Both the position numbers and the translations under genes were made by a program. From Pandoraea nosoerga (lineage in GTDB: Bacteria; Pseudomonadota; Gammaproteobacteria; Burkholderiales; Burkholderiaceae): 64,000 nucleotides of DNA. The notes under the pieces were generated by a model. It was not told the origin of the DNA and did no database searches. It was given only the letters and a program-made list of their open reading frames with translations. Below are positions 27,074 to 36,102 of this stretch, in pieces (the stretch's first letter is position 1; each line of letters starts with the position of its first letter). Location: assembly GCF_902459585.1 (NCBI RefSeq), contig NZ_CABPSC010000003.1, forward strand, positions 62,001-126,000. Direction: 5' to 3'.

Positions 27074-27100
27074 AAAAAAGGCGACCCGAGGGTCGCCTTT
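27074..27100. terminator. Bidirectional terminator between LuxR regulator and ycgR
   Basis: GGCGACCC / GGGTCGCC hairpin flanked by six A on the left and three T on the right. It serves the convergent genes on both strands; the long A run gives the better T tract to the minus-strand ycgR transcript. Confidence 0.8.
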
Positions 27101-27120
27101 GCTTGCCGATTCGTGGGCGC

Positions 27121-27888
27121 TCAGGCGCGCGCGAACGCCTTGCGGTTGAGTTCGAGCTGGGTGATGAGCTTCTGCAGGCGCGACTCCGCCATGCGCGTGA
27201 GCGCGATGAAACGGCACCCGACGTGGTATTCCACATCCTTCGCGAGCGGCACGGTGCGCACCGCGCAGACTTCCAGGTCGACCTGGACGGTGCCGTAGTC
27301 GCGCAGCTCGATCTCGGCGTGCATGAGCATGGAGCCCTTCGGGATCTCGGCGGCGGCCGCGGCCTTCGTGCGCAAGCCCACGCCGCCCAGCGACAAGTCG
27401 AACACCGACAGGCGCATCGGCGTCTCGTCCGGGAATTTGACCGTGCACTGGTACGGGTCGAGGATCGGCGTCTTCACCCGGAAATAATCGCGGCGCTGCA
27501 AGCGCACGAGCGTTTCCGGATACGACGAATAGAACGCAGGATAGCCTTCGAACTCACGCTCTTGCACGTCGCCGATCGGAAAATGCACCTGGATGCCTTC
27601 CGGCACGCCGACGAACAGCGCGCGCTTGTTGGCCAGCAGCGCACGGTTTTCCGTCTCCACGCCGCCCCAATCGAAATAGAAACCGCGCGCCTGCGGGTCG
27701 ACCTTGAGCAAACGGGTCACGAGCTGGCGCTGCCCGTTCGCGAAGTACACGGTCATGAAGTCGCCGCGGGTGGCCAGATGACGCAGCACCCCGCCGATTT
27801 CCAGCGGGTTGCTGATGCGATACGAGTCGTGCAGTTGAGACTCTTCGTCCGACGGTGCCGGTGTCACCTGCGGTTCTGTCGTTTCCAT
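27121..27888 (-). CDS. ycgR: Flagellar brake protein YcgR (PilZ domain)
   Basis: A 255-residue cytoplasmic c-di-GMP receptor that slows flagellar rotation by binding the motor. The N-terminal YcgR_N domain (LEIGGVLRHLATRGDFMTVY) is followed by a PilZ domain with the c-di-GMP-binding R-x-x-x-R motif RRDYFR (residues 132-137) and DLSLGGVGL (164-172), the second signature. The start ATG of METTEPQV is preferred over an upstream extension. With the diguanylate cyclase and phosphodiesterase at 58-62 kb it indicates that c-di-GMP regulates motility in this organism. No flagellar gene is in the window. Confidence 0.92.
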   Translation of the reverse strand: METTEPQVTPAPSDEESQLHDSYRISNPLEIGGVLRHLATRGDFMTVYFANGQRQLVTRLLKVDPQARGFYFDWGGVETENRALLANKRALFVGVPEGIQVHFPIGDVQEREFEGYPAFYSSYPETLVRLQRRDYFRVKTPILDPYQCTVKFPDETPMRLSVFDLSLGGVGLRTKAAAAAEIPKGSMLMHAEIELRDYGTVQVDLEVCAVRTVPLAKDVEYHVGCRFIALTRMAESRLQKLITQLELNRKAFARA

Positions 27889-28177
27889 ACCTGATCTTCT
27901 ATTTGTCCCCGTGACGGCCGCGCCTGGTCGCACGATCCGTACGCAATAAAGCCTTCGCGATGCACGCGCGGTGTTGCCATCGCCACATCGCGGCGCGAGT
28001 GCGCGCCCGCCGACGCTCGATCACCGTTGCACACCGGATCATGAACGTTAACGGTCGCCGGCCGGAAATATTGAGTGCCCGGCGCACGGACCTGCTGCTC
28101 CCCGTGCCGTGCGCCACACCCGGGCGTTCGCCCCGCCCTTGTGACTTATCGTTTCAGACGTCGCAGGCGCGGGCCGA

Positions 28178-28816
28178 TCAGCGATGCACCGCAGCCATCA
28201 ACGCGCCGAAGCCCATGAACGCGCCGCCGCTGATCCTGTTGAACGCCTTGAGCACGCGCGCCTCGCGCAGGTACGGCGCAATGCGCAGGCCGCCTGTCGC
28301 GTAGATCATGTACCAGCTCATCTCGATGACCGCGAACGTGCCGAGCAGGATCGAGAATTGCGGCAGCTTGGCGGCCGAAGGATCGATGAACTGCGGCAGG
28401 AAAGCGGCGGCGAAGAGGATGGCTTTCGGGTTGCTGGCGGCGACCAGAAACCCGGACTTGAACAGCTTGCCGAAGCTGGAATCGGCGGCGAGTGCGGGCG
28501 CGGCGAGGTTCGCGGCGGCCTCCTTCGTGTCCACCGGCGAGCGCCAGCTCTTGTAGCCCAGGTACACCAGATAGGCCGCGCCAATGTAGCGCAGCGTGTC
28601 GAACAGCATCGGCCACGCCTTCAGTACCGCGCCGAGGCCGGCAGCCGAAATCGACATCATGGCGATGAGCGCCGTCATGCAGCCGGCCATCGTGCCCAGC
28701 GCAGGGCGAAGCCCGTGTCGCGCGCCGTGCGTCATGACGAGCAGCATGTTGGGCCCGGGCGTCGCCGACACGAAGAATACGGTGACCACGAACAGCCACC
28801 AGGTTTGCAGGCTCAT
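28178..28816 (-). CDS. LysE/RhtB-family amino-acid exporter
   Basis: A 212-residue inner-membrane exporter with about six helices. The N-terminal motif VVTVFFVSATPGPNMLLVMT and the segment GFLVAASNPKAILFAAAFLP are diagnostic of the LysE/RhtB superfamily, as is YIGAAYLVYLGYKSWRSP. It probably exports an amino acid such as homoserine or threonine; the substrate cannot be named. The start ATG lies just before the first helix. A second LysE-family gene is present at 35.3 kb with the same family motifs. Confidence 0.93.
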   Translation of the reverse strand: MSLQTWWLFVVTVFFVSATPGPNMLLVMTHGARHGLRPALGTMAGCMTALIAMMSISAAGLGAVLKAWPMLFDTLRYIGAAYLVYLGYKSWRSPVDTKEAAANLAAPALAADSSFGKLFKSGFLVAASNPKAILFAAAFLPQFIDPSAAKLPQFSILLGTFAVIEMSWYMIYATGGLRIAPYLREARVLKAFNRISGGAFMGFGALMAAVHR

Positions 28817-28944
28817 GATTGCCTCGAGAAAATGCCTACGCGAATCCGAACAGGCATTGTAGCGTCGAACCGCGACGGCGGCATCGTCCTCGTGTACGTC
28901 TCATGCGAATCAAAAATGCCGGAGAAAGGGGGAGGCCCGAAGCA

Positions 28945-28978
28945 AACGGGCCCGATGGCTTTCGCCATCGGGCCCGTT
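28945..28978 (-). terminator. Terminator for cspA
   Basis: A perfect 13-bp stem, CGGGCCCGATGGC and its complement (28947-28959 and 28964-28976), closed by a 4-base loop, with AA/TT pairs outside. On the minus strand it ends in a short T run. It lies about 50 bases after the cspA stop codon. Confidence 0.85.
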
Positions 28979-29030
28979 CATCGTGCGATGCCGGCCAGCC
29001 GGGAGGCTGGCGCGGCATGACAAGCGCTAA

Positions 29031-29234
29031 TTACAGCGGCTTGATGTTCGCGGCTTGCTTGCCCTTCGGGCCAACCTTGACCTCGAACGACACGCGTTGG
29101 TTCTCTTGCAGCGACTTGAAGCCGTCAACCTTCACTTCCGAGAAGTGAGCGAACAGGTCTTCACCGCCGGCGTCCGGGGTGATGAAGCCGAAGCCCTTTG
29201 CGTCGTTGAACCACTTAACAATACCGGTTTCCAT
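29031..29234 (-). CDS. cspA: Cold-shock protein CspA
   Basis: A 67-residue single-domain RNA chaperone of the CspA family. The RNP1 motif KGFGFITPD (residues 13-21) and RNP2 motif DLFAHF are intact, and the ends ([10 protein letters not shown] ... ANIKPL) match the family exactly. The ATG before ETGIVKW was chosen; an upstream frame extension is not needed. The strong promoter and a leader of about 140 bases upstream are typical of cold-shock genes whose mRNA folding controls translation. A stable hairpin terminator follows. Confidence 0.97.
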   Translation of the reverse strand: METGIVKWFNDAKGFGFITPDAGGEDLFAHFSEVKVDGFKSLQENQRVSFEVKVGPKGKQAANIKPL

Positions 29235-29379
29235 GTTTTTTCCTAATAAAACAATAGCCTGGGGTCGGAATGACCCCTCCAGCGCTGACAATCAAGGGAA
29301 AATGAAGGACTAGAAACCAGCGAGAAGCAGGAAAACTACGTCGGACAACAACTTCGCGGCTTGACAATCTGCAATTGGT
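29235..29379 (-). promoter_or_regulatory. cspA: Probable long 5' leader of cspA
   Basis: About 140 bases lie between the predicted start point near 29373 and the cspA ATG at 29234. Long structured leaders of this kind act as RNA thermosensors in E. coli cspA. I did not fold it, so a thermosensor role here is inferred from the family. Confidence 0.55.
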
Positions 29380-29408
29380 TTTATACGTGTAGCACCGACG
29401 CTTGTCAA
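29380..29408 (-). promoter_or_regulatory. Strong sigma-70 promoter of cspA
   Basis: On the minus strand a perfect -35 box TTGACA (29403-29408) is followed, after exactly 17 bases, by TATAAA (29380-29385). The spacing and boxes are near consensus, and it reads toward cspA. Confidence 0.88.
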
Positions 29409-29736
29409 CAGGGAAAATGCCGCAAAATACGTAACAATTTTCGCAAATAGCGGGGAATTCGGGCGCTCTTCATGTGTCCGACCGGCAATTCCTGCCCGTA
29501 CAATGGGCGTTTTATCCCGCGCCCATGCCGTTATTGCGCGTTTTGGCTACTGTTTTGGCTACGGTTTTGGCTCTTGCTTCGACTCGTGTTTCAGGGTTCC
29601 CCAAGCGGTTTTGCGCGGAATCCCCTCTGGACACCGACACGCCCCTCCGAGCCGCTATGCCATTGTGCCGCTATGCCGCTACGCCACTGGGCCTTCGATC
29701 TCCCTGACCTGCCTACGGATGGAGCCTGACCGCCTC

Positions 29737-30570
29737 ATGCGACCTGCCGCGTCGCACCCCGCCTGTCCTTACCTTCACGCTCATGCACGCGCCGGCGCGC
29801 ATGGCGCCCGGCGATCCGTCGCCCGCTGGCTCTCGCGCTGGCGGACGTATTCGCTCACGTTTGCCGTCTGCGCCACACTGGCGGCGTGCGCCGGCTCGCC
29901 CGCCTACGGCCCGGTGCCGGCCGGCAGCTACCGTGTCCAGTCCGGCGACACGCTCTATGGCATCGCCCGCGCCAACAACACGACCACGGCCGACCTGGTG
30001 CGCTGGAACGGTCTGACCGACCCCGACAAGATCGAAGTCGGTCAGGTGCTGCGCGTAGTGCCGCCTCCGGGTTCCGCGAGCGCGCCGGCGGCGGCGTCCG
30101 GCACGAGCCCGTCGGGCGGCGCCTCCCGATCGCGCCCCAGCGCCCGGCCGGCGCCGAAGAAGTCCGCTCCCGCGCCAGCGGCACCGCGTGTGGCCACCAA
30201 CAAGATCCCGATGGTATGGCCGGCCGACGGCCCTGTGCTCGCCAACTTCAACGGCAGCAGCAACAAGGGCATCGACATCGGCGGCAAATCGGGCGATCCG
30301 GTGTATGCCGCGGCCGCGGGCAAGGTCGTCTACGCCGGCAGTGGCCTGCGCGGCTACGGCAATCTGGTGATGGTGCAACACGAGAACGGCTATCTCACCG
30401 CATACGCTCACAATCGCGCCCTGCTGGTCAAGGAAGGCGCGACGGTGAGCAAGGGGCAGAAGATCGCCGAGATGGGCGACACCGACTCGCACGGCACCGT
30501 AAAGCTGCACTTCGAGGTGCGACAGAAGGGCACGCCGTTCAATCCGCGCGACTTCCTGCCGTCGCGCTGA
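29737..30570 (+). CDS. LysM-M23 peptidoglycan lipoprotein (NlpD-like)
   Basis: An outer-membrane lipoprotein with a LysM peptidoglycan-binding domain and a C-terminal peptidase M23-like domain. The lipobox LAAC (in FAVCATLAACAGSP) lies after a hydrophobic segment. LysM is YRVQSGDTLYGIARANNTTT, followed by an Ala/Pro/Ser linker, then an M23 region (GIDIGGKSGDPVYAAAAGKV, YGNLVMVQHENGYLTAYAHN). The segment LVMVQHENGYLTAYAHN keeps H-x-x-G-Y but the catalytic HxxxD site appears degenerate, as in NlpD-type activators of amidases, so it may activate septum splitting rather than cut peptidoglycan itself. The ATG at 29737 has a GGAG upstream; an in-frame ATG at 29719 is possible. Confidence 0.88.
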   Translation: MRPAASHPACPYLHAHARAGAHGARRSVARWLSRWRTYSLTFAVCATLAACAGSPAYGPVPAGSYRVQSGDTLYGIARANNTTTADLVRWNGLTDPDKIEVGQVLRVVPPPGSASAPAAASGTSPSGGASRSRPSARPAPKKSAPAPAAPRVATNKIPMVWPADGPVLANFNGSSNKGIDIGGKSGDPVYAAAAGKVVYAGSGLRGYGNLVMVQHENGYLTAYAHNRALLVKEGATVSKGQKIAEMGDTDSHGTVKLHFEVRQKGTPFNPRDFLPSR

Positions 30571-30598
30571 TCTCGACGGCGCGAAAAACGCGCGCGAG

Positions 30599-30637
30599 AC
30601 GCAAAACGGCAAGGCGCGAAGCCTTGCCGTTTTGCGT
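30599..30637. terminator. Bidirectional terminator with a perfect 17-bp stem
   Basis: Arms ACGCAAAACGGCAAGGC and its exact complement flank the loop GCGAA. It lies between the LysM-M23 gene (stop 30570) and the convergent opgH (stop 30661) and probably stops both. Confidence 0.88.
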
Positions 30638-30660
30638 TGTGCCGCCAGCGATGGCCCGGA

Positions 30661-33321
30661 TCAGGCCGAAGCCAGATACCCTTGCGCCAGTCCGTTCGAG
30701 CGCGCGTCGCGCCAGTCGCGATGCGCTCGCGGATCGGTCCACACGAGCAGATGCAGCGCCGCCAGAGCCCGCGGGTCGTTGAGCAGTTCCCATTTCTGCG
30801 TGTTGGTCAGCTTCGCCGGCCCCCTGAGCAGGGCCGCCTCCACGCGGCCCGCGCGCACGGCATCGCGCTTCGCATCGTCGAGCGTCGGCGCCACGCTGGC
30901 CGCGACGAGCGCATTGGCCATAGGATCGATCACCGCATCGACGAAATCGACGCGCCTGGGCGACTCGTCGGTGTACTTCTCCGTCATGCGCAGTTCCTTG
31001 GGCGGCCATGATTCCTCGGGAATCAGGAACAGGCGCGCGCGCTTGAGGGCGCGCCCGAGCGACACGCGGCTGGAGAACACCGACACCGGGATCGAAATCA
31101 TCATCGAGCCGACGATCGGCATCAGCCACCAGATGAAGTCGGGGTTGAGCCAGTAGACGATGCCGCCCCACCCGAGCCCGATCAACGTCTGCAGACCGTG
31201 GCGACGAATCGCCTCGCCCCAGTGCGTCTGCGCATCCTCGCGCGGCGGCGACTTCCACTGAATCGCGATGCCCGTGAGCGCGGCCAGCACGAATTGCGTG
31301 TGAAACAGCATGCGCACGGGCGCGAGCAGCGCAGAGAACACCATTTCGATGAACATGCTCACCGTCACGGCCACCCAGCCGCCGAAACGCTTCGCGCCCT
31401 TCACCCAGATCAGCAGCACCGCCAGGATCTTCGGCAGGAACAGCAACGTGGCGGTCGCCGAGAACAGGGCCAGCGCCCGCTCGGGATGCCACTCGGGCCA
31501 CACCGGGAACAACTGGCGCGGCGCCGTGAAGTACTCCGGCACCACCAGCGTATGCTTGGCGAGCAGGCACGTGGAGAGGATCAGGAAGATGAACCACAGT
31601 GGCGCGGAGACGTAAGCCATCGCCCCGGTCACGAACACGGCGCGATGCACCGGGTGCATGCCCTCGGCCAGGAACAGCCGGAAGTTCATCAGGTTGCCCT
31701 GACACCAGCGGCGGTCGCGCTTGAGCTCGTCGAGCAGGTTCGGCGGCATTTCCTCGTAGCTGCCGGGCAGGTCGTAGGCGATCCACACGCCCCAGCCCGC
31801 ACGCCGCATGAGTGCGGCTTCGACGAAGTCGTGCGAGAGGATCGCACCGGAGAGCGCCCCCTTGCCGGGCAGCGGTGCGAGCGCGCAATGCGCCATGAAG
31901 GGCTTCATGCGGATGATCGCGTTGTGGCCCCAGTAGTGCGATTCGCCCAGTTGCCAGTAGTGCAGGCCGGCGGTGAACAGCGGACCGTACACGCGTCCGG
32001 CGAATTGCTGCAGGCGCGCGTAGAACGTCTCGCGCCCTGCCGCGAGCGGGGCGGTCTGAATGAGACCGGCGCTCGGATGGGCTTCCATCATGCGCACGAG
32101 CTTGGTCAGGCATTCGCCGCTCATCACGCTGTCGGCATCGAGCACGATCATGTAGCGGTATTCGCTGCCCCAGCGGCGACAGAAGTCGTCGAGGTTGCCG
32201 CTCTTGCGCTTGACGCGGCGCTTGCGGCGCCGATAGAAAATGCGCCCGAAGCCGCCGACCTCACGGCACAGCGCCTGCCAGGCGTCGACTTCGGCCGTGC
32301 AGTGATCGGCCTCGTTGGAGTCGGACAGGATGAAGAAGTCGAAGCGCTCGAGCGAGTCGGTCTTGGCGAGCGACTCGTAGGTCGCGCGCAGCCCGGCGAA
32401 GACGCGGCCGACGTCCTCGTTGCAGATCGGCATGACGATGGCCGTGCGCGCCTCGGGCTCGATCGGTGCATCGCCGGCCGCCATCTTGGAGATCATGTGG
32501 CGCTCGCCGCCGAACAGCAGAACGAAAAAGCCGAAGATGGCGGTCCAGAAACCCGCGGATACCCAACCGAAGAGCAGCACGAAGAGCACCAGCACGGCGA
32601 ATTCGAGCGGATCGGCGCCGTGATACGGCAGCACGGAGGCCATGAAGTGCGTGGCCAGCGCCGTCTGCGCGATCATCAGCGCGAGCAGCATCCAGCGACG
32701 GCGGCGCCCCGCCTGCGACCACTGGCCCCTGGGGTCGGGCGCGTCGCGCACGAGCGGATCGGGATCGGCGCGGCCGGTCAGCTTGCGCCACAGGCGCGCG
32801 AGCGGGTTGAGCGACCAGGGCCGGGGAAGGAGCGACGTGCGGCGTACCGGCGGCGCGATGCGCAAGGTCTGCACGCCGCGCACTTCGGTGAGGCCTGCGG
32901 CCTCGGCCAGGGAACCGCCCTCGGTCAGGGCGAGGCGCGCAGGCTGCGAGGCGAGCACGGCGTCGCTGTCGGATTCGATTTCGGCGGCGTCATGCGTATG
33001 CCATGCCACGGTCGCCACGGGCGCCGCGGCTGCGGCGTCCGACACGGTCACGCCGGCGACGGGCTCGGGCGCCTCGGGCATCTCGGGCGTCTGGGGCATC
33101 TGGGACGCGCGCGCGCCCTCGCCCGTACCGTCGTTCGTCACGCGCGCGGCAAGCAGGCGCTGAAGGCGCGTGAGCACGTCCAGCGTATCCCCGCCGTCGC
33201 GCTTCGCTTGCGCGAGCAGCGCATGGCGCGTCTCTGCGGGCAGGGGCAACCGGTCGACATACAACTCGTCGACCGGAATATCGGAGCGCTCGCTCACTCG
33301 GGGGGTAACAGGTAGCTCCAC
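30661..33321 (-). CDS. opgH: Glucans biosynthesis glucosyltransferase OpgH
   Basis: Inner-membrane glycosyltransferase that polymerises the beta-1,2-glucan backbone of osmoregulated periplasmic glucans from UDP-glucose. The 886-residue protein has several membrane helices near residues 200-270 and in the C-terminal third. GT2 motifs include [34 protein letters not shown], the metal-binding [13 protein letters not shown] and [13 protein letters not shown]. The best start is a GTG at 33321 whose first codons overlap the opgG 3' end by 28 bases, so translation of the two is probably coupled. A less conserved N-terminal 170-residue cytoplasmic segment is normal for beta-proteobacteria. The order opgG-opgH is the same as in E. 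coli. Confidence 0.95.
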   Translation of the reverse strand: MELPVTPRVSERSDIPVDELYVDRLPLPAETRHALLAQAKRDGGDTLDVLTRLQRLLAARVTNDGTGEGARASQMPQTPEMPEAPEPVAGVTVSDAAAAAPVATVAWHTHDAAEIESDSDAVLASQPARLALTEGGSLAEAAGLTEVRGVQTLRIAPPVRRTSLLPRPWSLNPLARLWRKLTGRADPDPLVRDAPDPRGQWSQAGRRRRWMLLALMIAQTALATHFMASVLPYHGADPLEFAVLVLFVLLFGWVSAGFWTAIFGFFVLLFGGERHMISKMAAGDAPIEPEARTAIVMPICNEDVGRVFAGLRATYESLAKTDSLERFDFFILSDSNEADHCTAEVDAWQALCREVGGFGRIFYRRRKRRVKRKSGNLDDFCRRWGSEYRYMIVLDADSVMSGECLTKLVRMMEAHPSAGLIQTAPLAAGRETFYARLQQFAGRVYGPLFTAGLHYWQLGESHYWGHNAIIRMKPFMAHCALAPLPGKGALSGAILSHDFVEAALMRRAGWGVWIAYDLPGSYEEMPPNLLDELKRDRRWCQGNLMNFRLFLAEGMHPVHRAVFVTGAMAYVSAPLWFIFLILSTCLLAKHTLVVPEYFTAPRQLFPVWPEWHPERALALFSATATLLFLPKILAVLLIWVKGAKRFGGWVAVTVSMFIEMVFSALLAPVRMLFHTQFVLAALTGIAIQWKSPPREDAQTHWGEAIRRHGLQTLIGLGWGGIVYWLNPDFIWWLMPIVGSMMISIPVSVFSSRVSLGRALKRARLFLIPEESWPPKELRMTEKYTDESPRRVDFVDAVIDPMANALVAASVAPTLDDAKRDAVRAGRVEAALLRGPAKLTNTQKWELLNDPRALAALHLLVWTDPRAHRDWRDARSNGLAQGYLASA

Positions 33322-34847
33322 GTTTCGGATAGGGTATTGCTGCCGTTGCGCAGGTAGGCGCGCATTTCGACGGGTTTCTCGGAATCGAGGCGGCGCATGC
33401 GAAGCATGACGCGATAGCCTCCCGTGACGTCATTGCGCTGCGTCTGCACTTCCAGGATCTTGCCGTTGCCGTCGATGGATACATTGCCTTCGACCTTGGC
33501 ATCGTCCGGCAGTTTCTTGAGCGCCGGGCCCTCGAAATCGAGCGCAAACAGCAGACTGTCGTCTGGTTTCCCCCGGTAGCCGTGTCCTCGACGGCTTTGC
33601 GTCACCCACGCCGTGGGAGGGCGCTTGTCGTTGTCTTTCTGCCAGGACAGCTTGTACTCGAGCGAGTACGGCTGCTTGGGTTTGGGCGGCGAATCCGGCA
33701 CCCAGTACGCGACGATATTGTCGTTCGTTTCGTCCGGGGTCGGGATCTGCACCAGTTCCACGCGGCCCTGTCCCCACTTGCCCTTGGGCTCGACCCAGGC
33801 GCTCGGGCGCAGTTCGTAGTGGTCGTCGAGGTCCTGGTAATCGGTGAAATCGCGATCGCGCTGGACCAGACCGAAACCGCTCGGATTCGACAACGCGAAC
33901 GACGACACGAGCAAACGCTTCGGATTGACGAGCGGACGCCAGATCCATTCGCCGGTCCCCGACTGGATCGACAGGCCGTCCGAGTCGTGGACTTCAGGGC
34001 GATAGTCGGGCACCGCGGGCGGCTGGTTCTCGCCGAAGAAGAACATGCTGGTGAGCGGTGCGAGCCCGAGCTTGGTAACGTTCTCGCGCAGGAACAGTTC
34101 GGCCTTCACGTCCACGGTGGTGTCGACGCCGGGTCGCAACGTGAAGCGATACGCGCCGGTCGCGCGCGGCGAATCGAGCAGCGCGTAGATGGTCAGTTCC
34201 TTCGCACCGGGCGCCGGACGCTGGATCCAGAACTCGGTGAAACGCGGAAACTCCTCGCCCGAGTTCAGCGCGGTGTCCAGCGCGAGCCCGCGCGCGGACA
34301 GCCCATAGGTCTGGTTCTTGCCGAGCGCCCGGAAGTAGCTCGCGCCCAGAAAGACCATCACTTCGTCCTTGTACTTCGGCGTGTTGACCGGAAAGTGGAT
34401 GCGAAAGCCGGCGAAGCCGAGCCCGCGCAGTTGCTTCTGGTCGACCTTGAGCGCGCCGAAGTCGAACATGTCGGGGCTGTAGCGCACTTCACGCGCGGTG
34501 TTGCCCACGAGTTCGTTGATTTTGACGGGACGGTCGTAATACGAGCCCTCGTGGAAGAACATCAGCTCGAACGGCAGCTTCTGCGCGCGCCACAGGGCCC
34601 GCTCCGGCTTGAAGCGGATGTTGCGGTAGCGGTCGTAGGAGAGATTCTGCAGGTCCTTGGGAAGATTCGGATCCTTGGGTTTGTAGCGATTGTTGGCGAG
34701 CGTGCGCGCCTGTTTGGCCACGTCGTCGAACGAGAAAGCATGCGCGGCGCCGCTGACGAGCGCGCAGGCGCTGAGCACACCGGCGAGCGCCAGGTGCAGG
34801 GCACGGTGGGAAGTCATGCGAGAAACCGCGTTGAGCAGGAATTCCAT
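33294..34847 (-). CDS. opgG: Glucans biosynthesis protein OpgG (periplasmic)
   Basis: Periplasmic protein needed for backbone branching and maturation of osmoregulated periplasmic glucans. The 517-residue chain begins with a signal peptide ([27 protein letters not shown] followed by [10 protein letters not shown] in its mature part). The family motifs [34 protein letters not shown] and [20 protein letters not shown] are visible. The start at 34847 ([10 protein letters not shown]) is the first ATG of the frame; the alternative at 34817 directly precedes the signal peptide. opgH overlaps its end. A palindromic site lies about 165 bases upstream. Confidence 0.95.
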   Translation of the reverse strand: MEFLLNAVSRMTSHRALHLALAGVLSACALVSGAAHAFSFDDVAKQARTLANNRYKPKDPNLPKDLQNLSYDRYRNIRFKPERALWRAQKLPFELMFFHEGSYYDRPVKINELVGNTAREVRYSPDMFDFGALKVDQKQLRGLGFAGFRIHFPVNTPKYKDEVMVFLGASYFRALGKNQTYGLSARGLALDTALNSGEEFPRFTEFWIQRPAPGAKELTIYALLDSPRATGAYRFTLRPGVDTTVDVKAELFLRENVTKLGLAPLTSMFFFGENQPPAVPDYRPEVHDSDGLSIQSGTGEWIWRPLVNPKRLLVSSFALSNPSGFGLVQRDRDFTDYQDLDDHYELRPSAWVEPKGKWGQGRVELVQIPTPDETNDNIVAYWVPDSPPKPKQPYSLEYKLSWQKDNDKRPPTAWVTQSRRGHGYRGKPDDSLLFALDFEGPALKKLPDDAKVEGNVSIDGNGKILEVQTQRNDVTGGYRVMLRMRRLDSEKPVEMRAYLRNGSNTLSETWSYLLPPE

Positions 34848-35011
34848 CGGCAAAGGGAATGGCGTGTAACGCGCGTGCTGACCGTAGCCAGCGTGCGCCG
34901 AACGCGCAATTTTACCCGTTCATTCCCTGATTGACTAAAGATGCATCGGCAAAACCTTCGAAGCAAGCGCTCACATTAACCCAATCCGCCGGCCCGACGC
35001 CGCCTGCGGCG

Positions 35012-35038
35012 CGTCACAAATTTGTGACGATTTGTGAC
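35012..35038. promoter_or_regulatory. Perfect 18-bp palindrome upstream of opgG with third half-site
   Basis: CGTCACAAATTTGTGACG (35012-35029) is a perfect palindrome, followed directly by another TTTGTGAC half-site (35031-35038) in direct orientation. It lies 165 bases before the opgG ATG. The half-site resembles the TGTGA element of CRP/FNR proteins but in the opposite (TCACA-TGTGA) arrangement, so the regulator cannot be named. Confidence 0.65.
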
Positions 35039-35039
35039 C

Positions 35040-35131
35040 AAGGGGCAAAACGAGGGGAGAAACGGGGGAAAAAACGAGGGAAAAAACGAGCGGAAACGGC
35101 GAAAAAAGGATGGCTTTTAAGGATGGCTTTT
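35040..35131. repeat. Purine-rich tract and 13-bp direct repeat
   Basis: Positions 35040-35105 are nearly all A and G on the plus strand, with units of the form GGGAAAAAACGA. They are followed by two adjacent perfect copies of AAGGATGGCTTTT (35106-35118 and 35119-35131). No coding function is apparent. Confidence 0.75.
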
Positions 35132-35266
35132 GCAGGCTTGCCCCGGCTTTATCTTCCAGGTTGCGTCATTCCGGCGTCAGGCACTCGCCTTGTTCGAACG
35201 ACATTCGCGTCCGGCTAGCCCCACATGGGACGAGAGTCCGTGCCGATCGACGCAGCGCTTCGCGCC

Positions 35267-35938
35267 TCACCGATTTGCCAGCGCCAACATTGCCCCGAGC
35301 CCCATCAACGCCCCGCCGATGGCGCGCCTCACCAGACGCTGCCGACGCAACATCGCGGCACGCAACCAGCCCGCCGAAAACCCGAGCGCCACGAGGCTGA
35401 ACCAGGCCCAATGCGCGAACGACATGAACGCACCGTAGGCGGCGCCCAGTTGCCAACCCGTGCCCGCGTGCACGACCTGGGTGAACGTGCTCACCACGAA
35501 CAAGGTGGTCTTCGGGTTCAAGGCGTTGGTAAGGAATCCGGCGCGAAATGCCCCCTTCGCCTCTCCCCGGCAAACCGCGCCTGCAGCGCCTGCAGCGCCG
35601 GCCACGCTCGCCGCGCCGCCCTGCGCTCCGGCGTCCTCCTCGGTCACGTCCAGCACCGACGAACGGTCGTGCCACGTCCGCCAGCCGATGTACACGAGGT
35701 ATCCCGCCCCCACCCATTGGATCGCAGTGAACAACCATGGCACTTCGGCAATCAGCAGCCACACACCCACCAACGTGTAGAAGACGTGCACCTGCACCCC
35801 CGCCGCAATACCCAAGGCCGCCCACAAACCCGCACGACGTCCGTGCCGCCAACTCGAACGCGTCACCATCGCGAAATCGGGTCCCGGGCTGATCACCGCC
35901 AATATCGTGATCGTCATTACCGCCAATAGCTCTTGCAT
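35267..35938 (-). CDS. LysE-family translocator
   Basis: A 223-residue exporter with about six helices. The diagnostic AVISPGPDFAMVTRSSWRHG near the N-terminus and FLTNALNPKTTLFVVSTFTQ are present, as is YLVYIGWRTWHD. The middle cytoplasmic loop is Ala/Gly-rich (GAQGGAASVAGAAGAAGAV) and longer than usual. It is divergent from a GcvA-type LysR gene 164 bases away, which probably controls it. The substrate is unknown. Confidence 0.92.
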   Translation of the reverse strand: MQELLAVMTITILAVISPGPDFAMVTRSSWRHGRRAGLWAALGIAAGVQVHVFYTLVGVWLLIAEVPWLFTAIQWVGAGYLVYIGWRTWHDRSSVLDVTEEDAGAQGGAASVAGAAGAAGAVCRGEAKGAFRAGFLTNALNPKTTLFVVSTFTQVVHAGTGWQLGAAYGAFMSFAHWAWFSLVALGFSAGWLRAAMLRRQRLVRRAIGGALMGLGAMLALANR

Positions 35939-36102
35939 GAGTTTTTCTCACCTTGTCCGGGAATGCGCGGCGGCCTTTCCCGCTTTCACGCCATCCCACT
36001 TGCGCTTTTCATTTTCCGACCGCCCGGTTGCGTATTTTCCATCGGCGCGCCCCGCGGCCAAAACGATCTTTTCGCAAGGGAATCCGTGATAATTTCTCAC
36101 GC

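Larger units (their letters stand above)
34848..35266. other. Intergenic region between opgG and the LysE gene
   Basis: This 419-base stretch has no supported gene. It holds an 18-bp palindrome (35012-35029), purine-rich low-complexity sequence and a 13-bp direct repeat (all annotated separately). The opgG promoter is expected here. Confidence 0.7.

Noticed and set aside
29503-29736. N-terminal extension of the LysM-M23 lipoprotein
   Set aside because: The extension would push the lipobox more than 100 residues in; the ATG at 29737 with GGAG upstream gives a normal lipoprotein leader.
31198-33315. 705-residue open frame antisense to opgH
   Set aside because: Composed of His/Arg/Glu-rich residues with no fold signature; opgH on the other strand has clear GT2 motifs.
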